A DNA stretch of 64,000 nucleotides from JABSQH01 sp965230015 (GCA_965230015.1 CBDDKF010000002.1:620001-684000); one strand, 5' to 3'. Positions 50,502 through 59,734 are shown, numbered from the stretch's first letter. Program-made: numbers and translations. Notes: generated by a model not told the origin, from the letters alone.

Positions 50502-51476
50502 ATGACACGCGTGGTCGTTACAGGCGGAGCGGGTTTTCTCGGCTCACATCTCTGTCGGGCGCTGCTCGATCGCGGCGACGATGTGGTGGCCATCGACAAT
50601 CTGGTGACCGGTTCGGTCGCCAACATCGAGGAGCTGTTCGGTCGTCCCGGATTCACGTTCGTCGAGCACGACGTGAGCAACTACGTCTGGGTTCCGGGCG
50701 ATGTCGAGGTAGTGATGCACCTGGCGAGCCCCGCGAGTCCGGCCGACTTCGAACGCATCCCGATCCAGATCCTCAAAGTCGGCGGCTTGGGCACCCACAA
50801 CACGTTGGGACTGGCGCTGGCCAAGGGCGCCAAGTTCTTTTTGGCGTCGACGTCGGAGGTGTACGGCGACCCGCTCGTGCACCCCCAGCCCGAGGACTAT
50901 TGGGGCAACGTCAACCCGATCGGCCCACGCGGCGTGTACGACGAGGCCAAACGGTACGCCGAGGCGATGACAACGGCCTATCACCGCCACCACGGGCTCG
51001 ACGTGCGCATCGTGCGCATCTTCAACACCTACGGGCCACGCATGCGCCCCGACGATGGCCGTGCGGTATCGAACTTCTTGGTGCAGGCACTGCGTGGCGA
51101 ACCGATCACGATCTTCGGCGATGGGTCGCAGACCCGTTCGTTCACCTTCGTCGACGACGAGATCCGTGGGTTTCTCGCCCTGCTCGACTCGGACGAAACC
51201 GCGCCGGTGAACATCGGCAACGACCGCGAGTTCACGATCGCCGAGTTGGCCCACCTGGTACTCGAGGTGACCGGGTCGTCGTCGGAGCTCGTGTTCCTGC
51301 CGCTCCCCCAGGACGACCCGGCGCAGCGGCGCCCCGACCTGACCCGGGCGCGGACACTGCTCGGCTGGGAACCAACGATCGCTCTACGCGACGGCTTGGT
51401 CGAAACCGCCAGCTACTTCCGCGCCTTGCTCGAGCGCGGCGCGCCGGTCGATCAGCGGCGGCCGACGCCGTCGTAG
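50502..51476 (+). CDS. uxs: UDP-glucuronate decarboxylase (UDP-xylose synthase)
   Basis: A 324-residue extended SDR. VVVTGGAGFLGSHLCRALLD binds NAD, HLASPASPADFERIPIQILK and FLASTSEVYGDPLVHPQPED are UXS-characteristic, YWGNVNPIGPRGVYDEAKRY carries the YxxxK pair, and FVDDEIRGFLALLDSD is the usual distal motif. UXS converts UDP-glucuronate to UDP-xylose in the cytoplasm. It is convergent and overlapping (25 bp) with UDP-glucose dehydrogenase, which makes its substrate, so together they would provide UDP-xylose for glycan synthesis. Confidence 0.88.
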   Translation: MTRVVVTGGAGFLGSHLCRALLDRGDDVVAIDNLVTGSVANIEELFGRPGFTFVEHDVSNYVWVPGDVEVVMHLASPASPADFERIPIQILKVGGLGTHNTLGLALAKGAKFFLASTSEVYGDPLVHPQPEDYWGNVNPIGPRGVYDEAKRYAEAMTTAYHRHHGLDVRIVRIFNTYGPRMRPDDGRAVSNFLVQALRGEPITIFGDGSQTRSFTFVDDEIRGFLALLDSDETAPVNIGNDREFTIAELAHLVLEVTGSSSELVFLPLPQDDPAQRRPDLTRARTLLGWEPTIALRDGLVETASYFRALLERGAPVDQRRPTPS

Positions 51477-52804
51477 CCGAGCCCCGCCGCGCGCACCTCG
51501 TCAGGAGTCAGCAGGTTGCGCGTGTCGACGATCGTCGTCGCCGGCCCAGCTGCGGCGGCGAGCCGCGCCAGATCGAGCTTGGCGAACTCGGGCCACTCGG
51601 TGAACACGGCGATCACATCGACGTCGGCGACGGCTGCGTAGGGGTCGTCGACGACCTGGATTCCCTCGAGCCGCTGCGCACGGTGGTCGTCGACCTCGCC
51701 AGCGGCAATGCCAGTGGTGGTCGGGTCGAACCCGCTGATCGCGCCGCCCCGTTCACGGATCTCGTCGATGATCGCCAACGCGGGCGACTCGCGTAGGTCG
51801 TCGGTGCCCGCCTTGAACGTCAACCCGAGCGCGCCGACGGTGACACCGGCCAGATCGGCTCCGTCGGCTCGTCCTGCGGCGCGGCCGATCTTGTCGATCA
51901 TGCGCGCACGCTGTTCGTCGTTCACCTCGATCACGCCGCGCATCATCGAGAAGTCGTAGCCGTGGTCTTCGGCGATCTTCACCAGCGCCCGCGAATCCTT
52001 GGGGAAGCACGAGCCACCCCACCCGGGCCCCGGGTTGAGGAAGGCACGGCCGATGCGCTGATCCGAGCCGATCCCGTCGACGACTGCAGCCACGTCGGCA
52101 CCGACCGCCTCGCACATCGCGGCGACGGCGTTGACGAAGGAGATCTTCATCGCCAAGAAACCGTTCGCTGCGTACTTGATCGTTTCCGCCGACGCCGGGT
52201 CGGTGATCTGCACGTGCGCACCGAGCGGCGCGTACAGCGCAGCGACTCGCTCGGCGGCCCCGGTATCGGCCGAGCCGATCACCACACGGTCGGGATGCAA
52301 GAAGTCGTGGACCGCTGTGCCCTCGCGCAGGAACTCCGGATTCGACACCACCGCCACGTCCGAACGGCCGAGCGCGCCCTCGACGACACGGGTCGAACCG
52401 ACGGGCACGGTCGACTTGTTGACCACGACCGCGCCCGAACGAAGGGAGTCGGCGACCTGCGCTGCTGCGGCCTCGATGTACGTCAGATCGGCACTGCCAT
52501 CTTCACCTTGCGGTGTGGGCACACACAAGAACACCACATCGGCGTCGGCGGCCGCGGCAGCCGCCCCGACGACGAACGACAGGCGACCCGCCGCGCGCGA
52601 CTCGGCGACGAGCGCCTCGAGGCCCTCTTCCACGATCGGCACGGCGCCACCGTTGAGCACCTCGACCTTGCGCGCATCGATATCGCCGCACACCACGACG
52701 TGTCCCAACGACGCCAAGCAGGCACCGGTGGTGAGCCCCACATAGCCAGTGCCGACCACGCCGATACGCATCGGGGCGGAGGAAGCGGTCGAGTTGTCGG
52801 TCAC
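51452..52804 (-). CDS. ugd: UDP-glucose 6-dehydrogenase
   Basis: A 450-residue dehydrogenase making UDP-glucuronate from UDP-glucose with two NAD. MRIGVVGTGYVGLTTGACLA is the NAD loop, VNKSTVPVGSTRVVEGALG and SNPEFLREGTAVHDFLHPDR are family motifs, and PGPGWGGSCFPKDSRALVKI holds the catalytic Cys. KAGTDDLRESPALAIIDEI lies in the C-terminal domain. GTG 52804 follows AAGGA by 6 nt; upstream in-frame codons run through a 15-bp tandem repeat (ending VDDIDVDG) and look non-coding. The 3' ends of ugd and uxs overlap. Confidence 0.93.
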   Translation of the reverse strand: MTDNSTASSAPMRIGVVGTGYVGLTTGACLASLGHVVVCGDIDARKVEVLNGGAVPIVEEGLEALVAESRAAGRLSFVVGAAAAAADADVVFLCVPTPQGEDGSADLTYIEAAAAQVADSLRSGAVVVNKSTVPVGSTRVVEGALGRSDVAVVSNPEFLREGTAVHDFLHPDRVVIGSADTGAAERVAALYAPLGAHVQITDPASAETIKYAANGFLAMKISFVNAVAAMCEAVGADVAAVVDGIGSDQRIGRAFLNPGPGWGGSCFPKDSRALVKIAEDHGYDFSMMRGVIEVNDEQRARMIDKIGRAAGRADGADLAGVTVGALGLTFKAGTDDLRESPALAIIDEIRERGGAISGFDPTTTGIAAGEVDDHRAQRLEGIQVVDDPYAAVADVDVIAVFTEWPEFAKLDLARLAAAAGPATTIVDTRNLLTPDEVRAAGLGYDGVGRR

Positions 52805-52820
52805 GTTGAGTCCTTTGCCG

Positions 52821-52850
52821 TCTACGTCGATGTCGTCTACGTCGATGAGG
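52821..52850. repeat. Two-copy 15-bp tandem repeat upstream of ugd
   Basis: TCTACGTCGATGTCG is followed directly by TCTACGTCGATGAGG (13 of 15 identical), then by more TCGATGAC-like sequence. It lies just upstream of the ugd start and may be a slippage product. Confidence 0.5.
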
Positions 52851-52967
52851 TCGATGACGCCGACGAGGTCGACGAGGCTATCTCTCGAATCCACCAGGGA
52901 ATCGGACACCACTCCGCAACCGTCGGCGTGGGGGATCCGAGCCTGGGCGGGACCGTTCCCGACTGAC

Positions 52968-52973
52968 TACCTT
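52968..52973 (+). promoter_or_regulatory. -10 element of the MscS-type channel gene
   Basis: TACCTT, 7 nt before the GTG at 52981. Confidence 0.5.
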
Positions 52974-52980
52974 CGGCGCT

Positions 52981-54018
52981 GTGCACCCACTGACCCCGGA
53001 CGACGGCGACAGCGGCGCAGAGGGCACGTTCGACGGCGTGTCGTTCGACGATTGCGGCGACGACCCGAGCTGGTTGTGCGAGCAGATCTACGACATCACG
53101 GGCGGCAACGGCTTCTTGGCCTCGATCGCCGACAGCGTCGTGACGGTCCTGTTGATCCTGATCGTCGCCTGGATCGCAGTGCGCATCATCAAGCGCTACC
53201 TGCGGAAAGCGATCCAACGCCTGATCGCCCGCGAACCGACGGCACCAACACGCAGCGGGCTCAAGCGGTTGGGCCTCGACGCAACCGGCGACGAGGAGTT
53301 GCTCGGCACGAGCCCGGACACCGCATCGCGCCGAGCGGCCCGTGCCACCTCGATCTCGTTCGTCCTCGGCGGCACCGTGTCGGTGATCGTGTGGACCTTC
53401 GCGGTGCTGATGGCACTGGCCGAACTCGGGCTCAACCTCGGGCCGTTGATCGCCGGCGCCGGCATCGCTGGCGTGGCGTTGGGCTTCGGCGCCCAAGACC
53501 TGGTGAAGGACTGCATCAGCGGGCTGTTCGTATTGCTCGAAGACCAATACGGGATCGGCGACGTGGTCGACTTGGGCGAAGCGGTGGGTGTCGTCGAGCG
53601 GATCTCGTTGCGGGTGACGATTCTGCGCAGTCTCGACGGAACGGTGTGGCACGTCCCCAACGGCGAGGTCACCCGCGTCGGCAATCTGTCGCAGTTGTGG
53701 TCGGTGGCCCTGGTCGATCTCGACGTCGCCTACGACAGCGACCTCGACCACGTCGGCGAGATCATGCTCAATGCCGCCCGCGAAGTGTGCGATAACGAAG
53801 AGTGGGCGCCGATCATCGTCGAAGAACCGAACCTGTTGGGGGTCGAGGCGCTCGGTGCCGACGGCATCACCTTGCGGATCACGGTAAAGACCAAACCGGG
53901 CGAGCAATGGGCGCTGCAACGCGAACTGCGACGACACTTCAAACAGGTCTTCGACGAGGCCGGGATCGAGATCCCGTTCCCCCAACGCACCATTTGGATG
54001 CGTTCGGGCGACGCGTGA
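52981..54018 (+). CDS. MscS-type mechanosensitive ion channel
   Basis: A 345-residue membrane protein. An acidic N-terminus precedes helices near VVTVLLILIVAWIAVRIIKR and SVIVWTFAVLMALAELGLNL, then the pore-lining LIAGAGIAGVALGFGAQDLV and the beta-domain start DCISGLFVLLEDQYGIGDVV, followed by GTVWHVPNGEVTRVGNLSQL. This order is the MscS core with two helices before the pore helix (YnaI/YbdG-like longer forms have more). It protects against hypo-osmotic shock. The C-terminus IPFPQRTIWM is the usual MscS ending. Confidence 0.9.
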   Translation: MHPLTPDDGDSGAEGTFDGVSFDDCGDDPSWLCEQIYDITGGNGFLASIADSVVTVLLILIVAWIAVRIIKRYLRKAIQRLIAREPTAPTRSGLKRLGLDATGDEELLGTSPDTASRRAARATSISFVLGGTVSVIVWTFAVLMALAELGLNLGPLIAGAGIAGVALGFGAQDLVKDCISGLFVLLEDQYGIGDVVDLGEAVGVVERISLRVTILRSLDGTVWHVPNGEVTRVGNLSQLWSVALVDLDVAYDSDLDHVGEIMLNAAREVCDNEEWAPIIVEEPNLLGVEALGADGITLRITVKTKPGEQWALQRELRRHFKQVFDEAGIEIPFPQRTIWMRSGDA

Positions 54019-54043
54019 ATGCCCTCGCCACCTGCGGCGATGG

Positions 54044-54049
54044 CATGAT
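54044..54049 (+). promoter_or_regulatory. Possible -10 element of the DUF2207-like gene
   Basis: CATGAT, 6 nt before the GTG at 54056; same variant as before the amidase gene. Confidence 0.3.
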
Positions 54050-54055
54050 GATGAG

Positions 54056-55537
54056 GTGACCGGCGCAGTGGTGGGACTGAGCATTGGTGTGGTCGCGCCC
54101 GCCCGCGGCACGCTCACGTTCGCTGTGATCGTCACCGCGTTGGGCTTCATCGCGGTGATCTTGTCCGAGCGTTGGGTCGCTCCCCCTCGCCCCGCGCCCG
54201 CCGCCCGTGCCGGTGCACTGCGCAAGGAGTCGCCTGCAGTGGTCAACATGTTGACCAACGACGCCACCGTCACCGCCGCCGGATTCCGGGCGACGATGAT
54301 CGACCTCGCCGCCCGGGGCTGGCTGCGGATCGTGCCGCCCGCCGACGAGGAGGATGAACTCGCCCGAGTTCGACCTGCGGCGACGGCGTTCAAAGGCGAT
54401 TCCCTGCTGCCGCACGAGCGGCTCGTGCTGCAACATGTGATGGCCCGATTCACCACCGATCGAGCGATACCGGCGCGTTATCTCGCGGTCGACGTGCGCG
54501 GGAGCTGGTGGCGCCGGTTCCGCGGTCTGGTCGAAGCCGAGGCCAAGCGCGGTGGGCTGGTCACACGTCGATGGACCCCGCTGGCGATCGCCCCGCCACT
54601 GGCGCTGACGTTGCTCGCCGCCGTGTTGTGGTGGCGGGCACTGCGCAGCGGCGATGACCAGATCGCCGTGATCGACTCGCTCGTGCCCCGCCTGGTCGGG
54701 GCTGCGCTCGCCGTGGCGATCATCGCGTTGGCGATACGCGTCGGGCGTCATCTCGTGCGACGCGAGCTGACCCACACCGACGCGGGCGTCACAGCCACCG
54801 AACGCTGGCTGGCCGTGCGACAACGACTGGTCGAGGCCGACTTCGGCCGAATGGCCCCGAGCGCGATCGAACCGGGCGACCGCCGATTGGCCTACGCCGC
54901 AGCGATGTGTCTGGCCGACGGTGCCGCCGTCGAGCTCCCGCTGGCACGCGAAGACGCCCGCCGAGCATGGAGTTCGGTTGGCGGCCGCGCCCGCCTGGTA
55001 CGCGTGAAGTACCCGCTGCGCCCCGGCTACGGCCTCTCGCCCTACACCGCACTGTTCGGCGGGCTCGTCGGCACGCTCATCGCGTTGCGCGCCCGTCGGT
55101 ACTTCGACGACGTCGCCCGGCAAGAAGCGCTGGGGTCGCTGTACGACCGATTCCCCGATCAGGACTGGCTGATCGCCGACATCTTCACTGGCCTCACCGC
55201 ACTGGCCTACGTGGCCATCGTCGCCGGACTGTGGCTGGCGCTTGCTGGCGCGGCCGATCTGTTCGGGAAGGTCGAGCGCACCGGGGTGATCCTGCGCACC
55301 CGCCGGCCGGCCGAGATCTCACCGATGCCGCGGCCGTTGCGGCGCCTAGTCGAACGCGACCGCTACAGCGTGTACGTGGCGGTCGACGACGGCACCAGCG
55401 ACTCGGTCACCGCGTGGCGTTCAACTGAACGCACCGCAGTTCCCCAAGGAGCGATGGCGGTGGTGTCGGCGAGCCTGGTGCTCGGTCACGTCCGCAAGTC
55501 TGACCCGGTCGGCCACCGCTTGATCGACGACGTGTAA
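54056..55537 (+). CDS. DUF2207-like membrane protein
   Basis: A 493-residue predicted membrane protein. It resembles the C-terminal part of DUF2207 proteins: after a first helix (FAVIVTALGFIAVILS), the segment ESPAVVNMLTNDATVTAAGF with RATMIDLAARGWLRI is the family's winged-helix-like region. Helices near LALTLLAAVLWWRAL and LVGAALAVAIIALAIR follow, then a second soluble part and two late helices (YTALFGGLVGTLIAL, LAYVAIVAGLWLALAG). The usual signal peptide and extracellular N-terminal domain of DUF2207 proteins is missing, so it is a shorter form. The function is unknown. Confidence 0.6.
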   Translation: MTGAVVGLSIGVVAPARGTLTFAVIVTALGFIAVILSERWVAPPRPAPAARAGALRKESPAVVNMLTNDATVTAAGFRATMIDLAARGWLRIVPPADEEDELARVRPAATAFKGDSLLPHERLVLQHVMARFTTDRAIPARYLAVDVRGSWWRRFRGLVEAEAKRGGLVTRRWTPLAIAPPLALTLLAAVLWWRALRSGDDQIAVIDSLVPRLVGAALAVAIIALAIRVGRHLVRRELTHTDAGVTATERWLAVRQRLVEADFGRMAPSAIEPGDRRLAYAAAMCLADGAAVELPLAREDARRAWSSVGGRARLVRVKYPLRPGYGLSPYTALFGGLVGTLIALRARRYFDDVARQEALGSLYDRFPDQDWLIADIFTGLTALAYVAIVAGLWLALAGAADLFGKVERTGVILRTRRPAEISPMPRPLRRLVERDRYSVYVAVDDGTSDSVTAWRSTERTAVPQGAMAVVSASLVLGHVRKSDPVGHRLIDDV

Positions 55538-55540
55538 CGA

Positions 55541-56413
55541 TCAGCCGGCCCGATCGGCGTTGCGCCGGATCTCCTCGATCATCTCCGTCCACCGACTGGG
55601 CGGCAGGTCGTGGCCCATTTCGGGGTACATCACCAGGCGCGAACCGGGAACTGCCGCAGCCGTCGCCACGCCACCGCTCGGCTTGACCAACGGATCGAGC
55701 ATCCCGTGGATCACCAGCGTCGGCGCAACCACCGAGTGCAGCCCGGCGGTGCGATCCGGGCTGGCCATGATCGCTGCGGTTTGCCGTTCGGTGCCCTGGG
55801 GTCGGAAGCTGCGCTTCAGGCTGAGGGTGGCCCGCTCACGGGTGGCATCGGCATCGAACTCGGTCCCGGAAATGTTCTCGAAGATCGCCACCGACCGCTC
55901 GATGCCTTCGTCAACGGTGACCGCCGGCTTGAGGCGCGCCAGCTTGGCCATCATCTTCTTGGCGATCAGGCCGTTCTTGCCGTCGCCGGTGTTCGACATG
56001 ATGGATGTGAGCGAGCGGACGCGCTCGGGATGCTCGATGGCGATCGTCTGGCTGATCATGCCGCCCATCGACATGCCGACGACGTGGGCCGTCTCGACCC
56101 CGAGCGCGTCGAGCAGGCCCACGGCATCGGCAGCCATGTCGCTCAGTAGATACTCAGCCGACGGCGGCCGCTTGGCGAGCCCGCCGAGCACGGCCTGCAC
56201 CTGCCCCGGCGGCTGCCAGTCGAACTCGGTGCTCAGCCCCTGGTCGCGATTGTCGAACGCGATCACTTTGAACCCTGCGCCAGCGAGTTCGGCGACGAAG
56301 TCCGGGTGCCAGTCGGTGAGCTGCCCGCCGAGGCCCATCACGAGCAAGAGCGGATCGCCCTCGCCGGTGATCTCGTACTCGATGGTGATTCCGTTGGCGT
56401 CGACGGCAGGCAT
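55541..56413 (-). CDS. Alpha/beta-fold hydrolase
   Basis: A 290-residue hydrolase: NGITIEYEITGEGDPLLLVM and GLGGQLTDWHPDFV carry the oxyanion-hole region, HVVGMSMGGMISQTIAIEHP the nucleophile elbow (G-M-S-M-G), VIHGMLDPLVKPSG the acid Asp and PEMGHDLPPSRW the His. The pattern fits esterase or lactonase-type cytoplasmic hydrolases of the TAP/EstE-like group. The ATG lies 8 nt after TAGCGT. The substrate is unknown. It is convergent with the DUF2207-like gene, with 3 nt between stops. Confidence 0.85.
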   Translation of the reverse strand: MPAVDANGITIEYEITGEGDPLLLVMGLGGQLTDWHPDFVAELAGAGFKVIAFDNRDQGLSTEFDWQPPGQVQAVLGGLAKRPPSAEYLLSDMAADAVGLLDALGVETAHVVGMSMGGMISQTIAIEHPERVRSLTSIMSNTGDGKNGLIAKKMMAKLARLKPAVTVDEGIERSVAIFENISGTEFDADATRERATLSLKRSFRPQGTERQTAAIMASPDRTAGLHSVVAPTLVIHGMLDPLVKPSGGVATAAAVPGSRLVMYPEMGHDLPPSRWTEMIEEIRRNADRAG

Positions 56414-56421
56414 GCCGGAAG

Positions 56422-56427
56422 ACGCTA
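56422..56427 (-). promoter_or_regulatory. -10 element of the alpha/beta hydrolase gene
   Basis: TAGCGT on the minus strand, 8 nt before the ATG at 56413. It lies just upstream of the stop of the next gene on the same strand. Confidence 0.5.
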
Positions 56428-56431
56428 CTGC

Positions 56432-57664
56432 TCAGCCGGACCGGCGCTGCAACGGCACCCGCCAGAAGCCGGCCTTAAGGTACTCGCCTTCGGGGAACGT
56501 GACGGGATGATCGGTGTCGTGGCCCGTACGGGCGATCTCCCGTCCGCCGCGTTCGGTCACCAGCGGCGCAACGATGTCGAAGAACTGTGTCCGCCCGATG
56601 CGCGACGAGCACGAGGCCAGCATCAGCACACCGTCGGCCGCGGTGACGTCGAGGGCCAGCTTGGCGAGACGTGCGTAGGCACGTTCGGCGCGGGGGATGT
56701 CCGCCGCCCGCTGAGCGAACGCCGGCGGATCGATCACCACCACGTCGAAGCGGCGCCCGGCGCGCCGCAGGCCGCGCAGCGCATCGAAGGCATCGGCGAC
56801 GTCGATGGTGTGCTCGATCGGACCCCCTGCGTTGCGCGCCACGTTGCGTTCGGCGACCGCCAGTGTGGGGCCGGACGCGTCGATCGAATGCACGCTGACC
56901 GCGCCTCCTGCCGCGGCGTGAGCGCCGAAGCCGCCGGTGGCGGCAAACACGTCGACAACGTGGGCCCCGTGGGCCAATGATCCGATTCGCCGGCGATTGG
57001 CGCGCTGATCGAGGAAGTAGCCCGTCTTCTGGCCGTGCACGACCTCGGCCTCCAGATCGAGGCCCCACTCGCTGAACCGCACCACCGGGTCTGGGAGCGC
57101 CCCGACGAGCACGGCGCCATCGGGTGGCCCGGCCGCAACCTGGCGCGCCCGTCGGAGTACGAGGGCCGAGGCACCCGTGACATCGATCAACGCATCGGTG
57201 ACCATGTCGAGCCACGGAACCCACGCCGCGCTATAGATCTTGACCACGAGTACGTCGGCGTACCGGTCGACCACCAGGCCCGGCAGACCATCGTTCTCGC
57301 CGTTGACGAGACGCACACCGGGCGCAGGCCCATCGGGTGCCGCCCGTGTCAAGGCGGCGACGAGCGAACCTCGGCGGTCGGCGGCCGCCGCGAGCTGGGC
57401 GTGGAACCATGCGCCGTCGATGGGTGTCGGCTTGCCGTGGTGCACGACGCGCACGGCGATCGGCGCGTCGGGGTCGTACAGACCAACAGCGGCAAACCTG
57501 CGGCGCTCGTCGAACACCACAGCGAGATCGCCGGCTTGTCCGGCAGGATCGACCGACCGAATCGACCGGTCGAACACCCACGGGTGCCCCGCGCGGATCC
57601 TGCGCAACGCATCGGGTGTCACGCGCACAGCAACACGCCCGGGCGACGATGCGATCGACGGCAT
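56432..57664 (-). CDS. RlmI-like 23S rRNA m5C methyltransferase
   Basis: A 410-residue protein. The N-terminal 90 residues form a PUA-like RNA-binding domain (RIRAGHPWVFDRSIRSVDPA, RFAAVGLYDPDAPIAVRVVH). The C-terminal domain is a class I methyltransferase: TGYFLDQRANRRRIGSLAHG, VVDVFAATGGFGAHAAAGGA as motif I, and VVVIDPPAFAQRAADIPRAE, with LASCSSRIG providing a catalytic-type Cys. RlmI methylates C1962 of 23S rRNA in Escherichia coli; the family contains other members, so exact site is inferred. ATG 57664 is used; no clear promoter element is seen. Confidence 0.83.
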   Translation of the reverse strand: MPSIASSPGRVAVRVTPDALRRIRAGHPWVFDRSIRSVDPAGQAGDLAVVFDERRRFAAVGLYDPDAPIAVRVVHHGKPTPIDGAWFHAQLAAAADRRGSLVAALTRAAPDGPAPGVRLVNGENDGLPGLVVDRYADVLVVKIYSAAWVPWLDMVTDALIDVTGASALVLRRARQVAAGPPDGAVLVGALPDPVVRFSEWGLDLEAEVVHGQKTGYFLDQRANRRRIGSLAHGAHVVDVFAATGGFGAHAAAGGAVSVHSIDASGPTLAVAERNVARNAGGPIEHTIDVADAFDALRGLRRAGRRFDVVVIDPPAFAQRAADIPRAERAYARLAKLALDVTAADGVLMLASCSSRIGRTQFFDIVAPLVTERGGREIARTGHDTDHPVTFPEGEYLKAGFWRVPLQRRSG

Positions 57665-57699
57665 TGCGCCAGGATGCCGGATCTGTAGCGGTCGAGCGC

Positions 57700-57705
57700 T
57701 ACAAC
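57700..57705 (+). promoter_or_regulatory. Possible -10 element of the SDR gene
   Basis: TACAAC, 6 nt before the ATG at 57712; the final base differs from TANNNT. Confidence 0.35.
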
Positions 57706-57711
57706 ACTCAC

Positions 57712-58554
57712 ATGAGCGAGCACGCACCCCACCGAGCCCCCTCCCCCGACGCACTGTCGGTCGGCAGCCTTTTCGGCGTGGAGGGCAAGACCGTCCTCGT
57801 CACCGGAGGCTCGCGCGGCATCGGCGAGATGATCGCTGCGGGGTTCCTGGCGAACGGGGCCAAGGTGTACATCTCGTCGCGCAAAGCCGACGTGTGCGAC
57901 GCCACCGCCGCTCGGCTCTCCGCCGAGTACGGCGGCGAGTGCATCTCGCTTCCGGCAAACCTTGCAGACCTCGACGGTGTCGAGGCGCTGGCGGCTGCCC
58001 TCTCCGAACGCGAGACGAGCCTGGATGTACTCGTGAACAACGCTGGCGTGTCGTGGGGCGCACCACTCGAGGAATTCCCCGAGAGCGGCTGGATGAAGGT
58101 GATGGACACCAACGTCAAGGGTGTGTTCTTCCTCACCCAACGGCTCCTGCCGCTGCTGGAAGCCGCTGGCACCAGCGACACGCCGTCGCGGGTGATCAAC
58201 ATCGGATCGATCGACGGCATCCGCACTCCGGTGTTCGACACCTGGTCGTACGGGCCGTCGAAGGCGGCCGTACACGCCATGACCCGGCAGATGGGCGTGA
58301 AGCTCGCCCCACGCAACGTGCTGGTCAACGCGATCGCTCCCGGACCGTTTCCGACCTGGATGCTGTCGACCGGTGTCGGCACCGGAGGCGATGTCGAGAA
58401 CACCGACTGGGACGCCGTCGGCAGCACCAACCCGACCGGCCGCGTCGGCACACCCCAGGACATCGTCGGTCTGACGATCTACCTCTCCTCTCGGGCCGGG
58501 CAGTTCACCGTTGGCGAGACGATCACCTGCGACGGCGGGTCCGCATACTCGTAG
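57712..58554 (+). CDS. Short-chain dehydrogenase/reductase
   Basis: A 280-residue classical SDR: KTVLVTGGSRGIGEMIAAGF is the cofactor loop, LDVLVNNAGVSWGAPLEEFP the NNAG motif, VINIGSIDGIRTPVFDTWSY the Ser strand and YGPSKAAVHAMTRQMGVKLA the YxxxK pair. VNAIAPGPFPTWM follows the usual PG motif. It has an extra 20 residues at the N-terminus. It acts as an NAD(P)-dependent oxidoreductase on an unknown alcohol or ketone; sequence style resembles gluconate- or RhlG-type reductases. It stands alone between RlmI-like and phosphofructokinase genes. Confidence 0.88.
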   Translation: MSEHAPHRAPSPDALSVGSLFGVEGKTVLVTGGSRGIGEMIAAGFLANGAKVYISSRKADVCDATAARLSAEYGGECISLPANLADLDGVEALAAALSERETSLDVLVNNAGVSWGAPLEEFPESGWMKVMDTNVKGVFFLTQRLLPLLEAAGTSDTPSRVINIGSIDGIRTPVFDTWSYGPSKAAVHAMTRQMGVKLAPRNVLVNAIAPGPFPTWMLSTGVGTGGDVENTDWDAVGSTNPTGRVGTPQDIVGLTIYLSSRAGQFTVGETITCDGGSAYS

Positions 58555-58612
58555 CACTCCGGGCACCGAGGCGCTGCGGCGCGCTCTCGACGACGAACCG
58601 GCCCGGGTGATC

Positions 58613-58618
58613 TAACTT
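58613..58618 (+). promoter_or_regulatory. -10 element of the phosphofructokinase gene
   Basis: TAACTT, 7 nt before the GTG at 58626. Confidence 0.55.
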
Positions 58619-58625
58619 TGCGCCC

Positions 58626-59729
58626 GTGAGTGACATCTCCCGCATCGCGATCAGCACCGGCGGCGGTGACGCCCCGGGCCTCAACGCAGTGATCCGCTCG
58701 GTCACCTTGGCGGCGATCCGTCGCGGGTGGGAAGTGCTCGGCATCCGCGACGGATTCCACGGGCTCCTCATCCCCGACGACTATCCCGATGGCGGCGTGG
58801 TGCGCCTCGACCGTGACGACGTCCGTGGCATCTCTCACTTGGGCGGCACCATCATCGGGTCGACCAACAAGGGAAACCCGACCGCGTTTCCCGTGCAGTC
58901 GAACGACGGCGCCTGGGAAGAGGTCGATCGAACCCATGAGCTGATCGGGCTGTTCAAAGAGCACGGCATCGATGCCCTGGTCACGGTTGGCGGCGACGGC
59001 TCGCTGACCATCGGCAACCACCTCCATCGCCACGGCATGCGCGTGATCGGTGTGCCCAAGACGATCGACAACGACCTCGACAAGACCACGGCCACGTTCG
59101 GCTTCGACACCGCGGTCAACTTCGCCACGGAGTGCATCGACCGGCTGTTCACCACCGCCACCTCACACGGCCGAGTCATCGTCGTGGAGGTGATGGGCCG
59201 ATACGCCGGGTGGATCGCCTTGCACGCCGGGATGGCCGCCGGCGCCCACGCAATTCTGATTCCCGAGATTCCCTACCAACTCGAGAAGGTGGCCGAGACC
59301 ATCCGCGAGCGCGAGTCGCGCGGCGCGAAGTACTCGATCGTGGTCGTGGCCGAGGGGGCGATGGCCGTCGGCGGCGACGTGTCGACCACCGGGAAGGCTG
59401 TGGGACAAGCAGTGCGTCTCGGCGGCGTGGGGGCCAAGGTTGCAGCCGGGCTCGAGGCGCTGACCGGTCGCGAATCGCGCACCATCGTGCTCGGTCACCT
59501 GCTGCGCGGCGGACCACCGACCGCCCTCGACCGGCTGTTGGGGATGCGCTTCGGTGCGGGCGCCGTGCGGGCCCTCGACGAAGGCCACGACGGCGTGATG
59601 GTGGCCCTCCAACCGCCGAACGTGATCTACGTGCCGTTGGACGAGGCCACTGCGACGATGAAGACGGTGCCGCCCGAGAACGACACGATGCTCACCGCCC
59701 GCGACCTCGGGATCAACTTCGGCGACTGA
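58626..59729 (+). CDS. pfkA: 6-phosphofructokinase
   Basis: A 367-residue PFK-A family enzyme of glycolysis. RIAISTGGGDAPGLNAVIRS is the N-terminal site, ALVTVGGDGSLTIGNHL the phosphate-donor region with Gly at the residue that is Gly in ATP and Asp in PPi enzymes, and VGVPKTIDNDLDKTTATFGF with Lys (not Gly) at the second diagnostic position. VVEVMGRYAGWIALHAGMAA and VLGHLLRGGPPTALDR bind fructose 6-phosphate. The Gly/Lys mixture is typical of actinobacterial group III enzymes, usually ATP-dependent, but donor choice is not settled by sequence alone. Confidence 0.92.
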   Translation: MSDISRIAISTGGGDAPGLNAVIRSVTLAAIRRGWEVLGIRDGFHGLLIPDDYPDGGVVRLDRDDVRGISHLGGTIIGSTNKGNPTAFPVQSNDGAWEEVDRTHELIGLFKEHGIDALVTVGGDGSLTIGNHLHRHGMRVIGVPKTIDNDLDKTTATFGFDTAVNFATECIDRLFTTATSHGRVIVVEVMGRYAGWIALHAGMAAGAHAILIPEIPYQLEKVAETIRERESRGAKYSIVVVAEGAMAVGGDVSTTGKAVGQAVRLGGVGAKVAAGLEALTGRESRTIVLGHLLRGGPPTALDRLLGMRFGAGAVRALDEGHDGVMVALQPPNVIYVPLDEATATMKTVPPENDTMLTARDLGINFGD

Positions 59730-59734
59730 GTTCT

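Noticed and set aside
49496..51796. A 766-codon plus-strand frame spanning ClC and uxs
   Set aside because: It crosses genes with strong family motifs on both strands and its own translation is low-complexity Arg/Gly/Ala.
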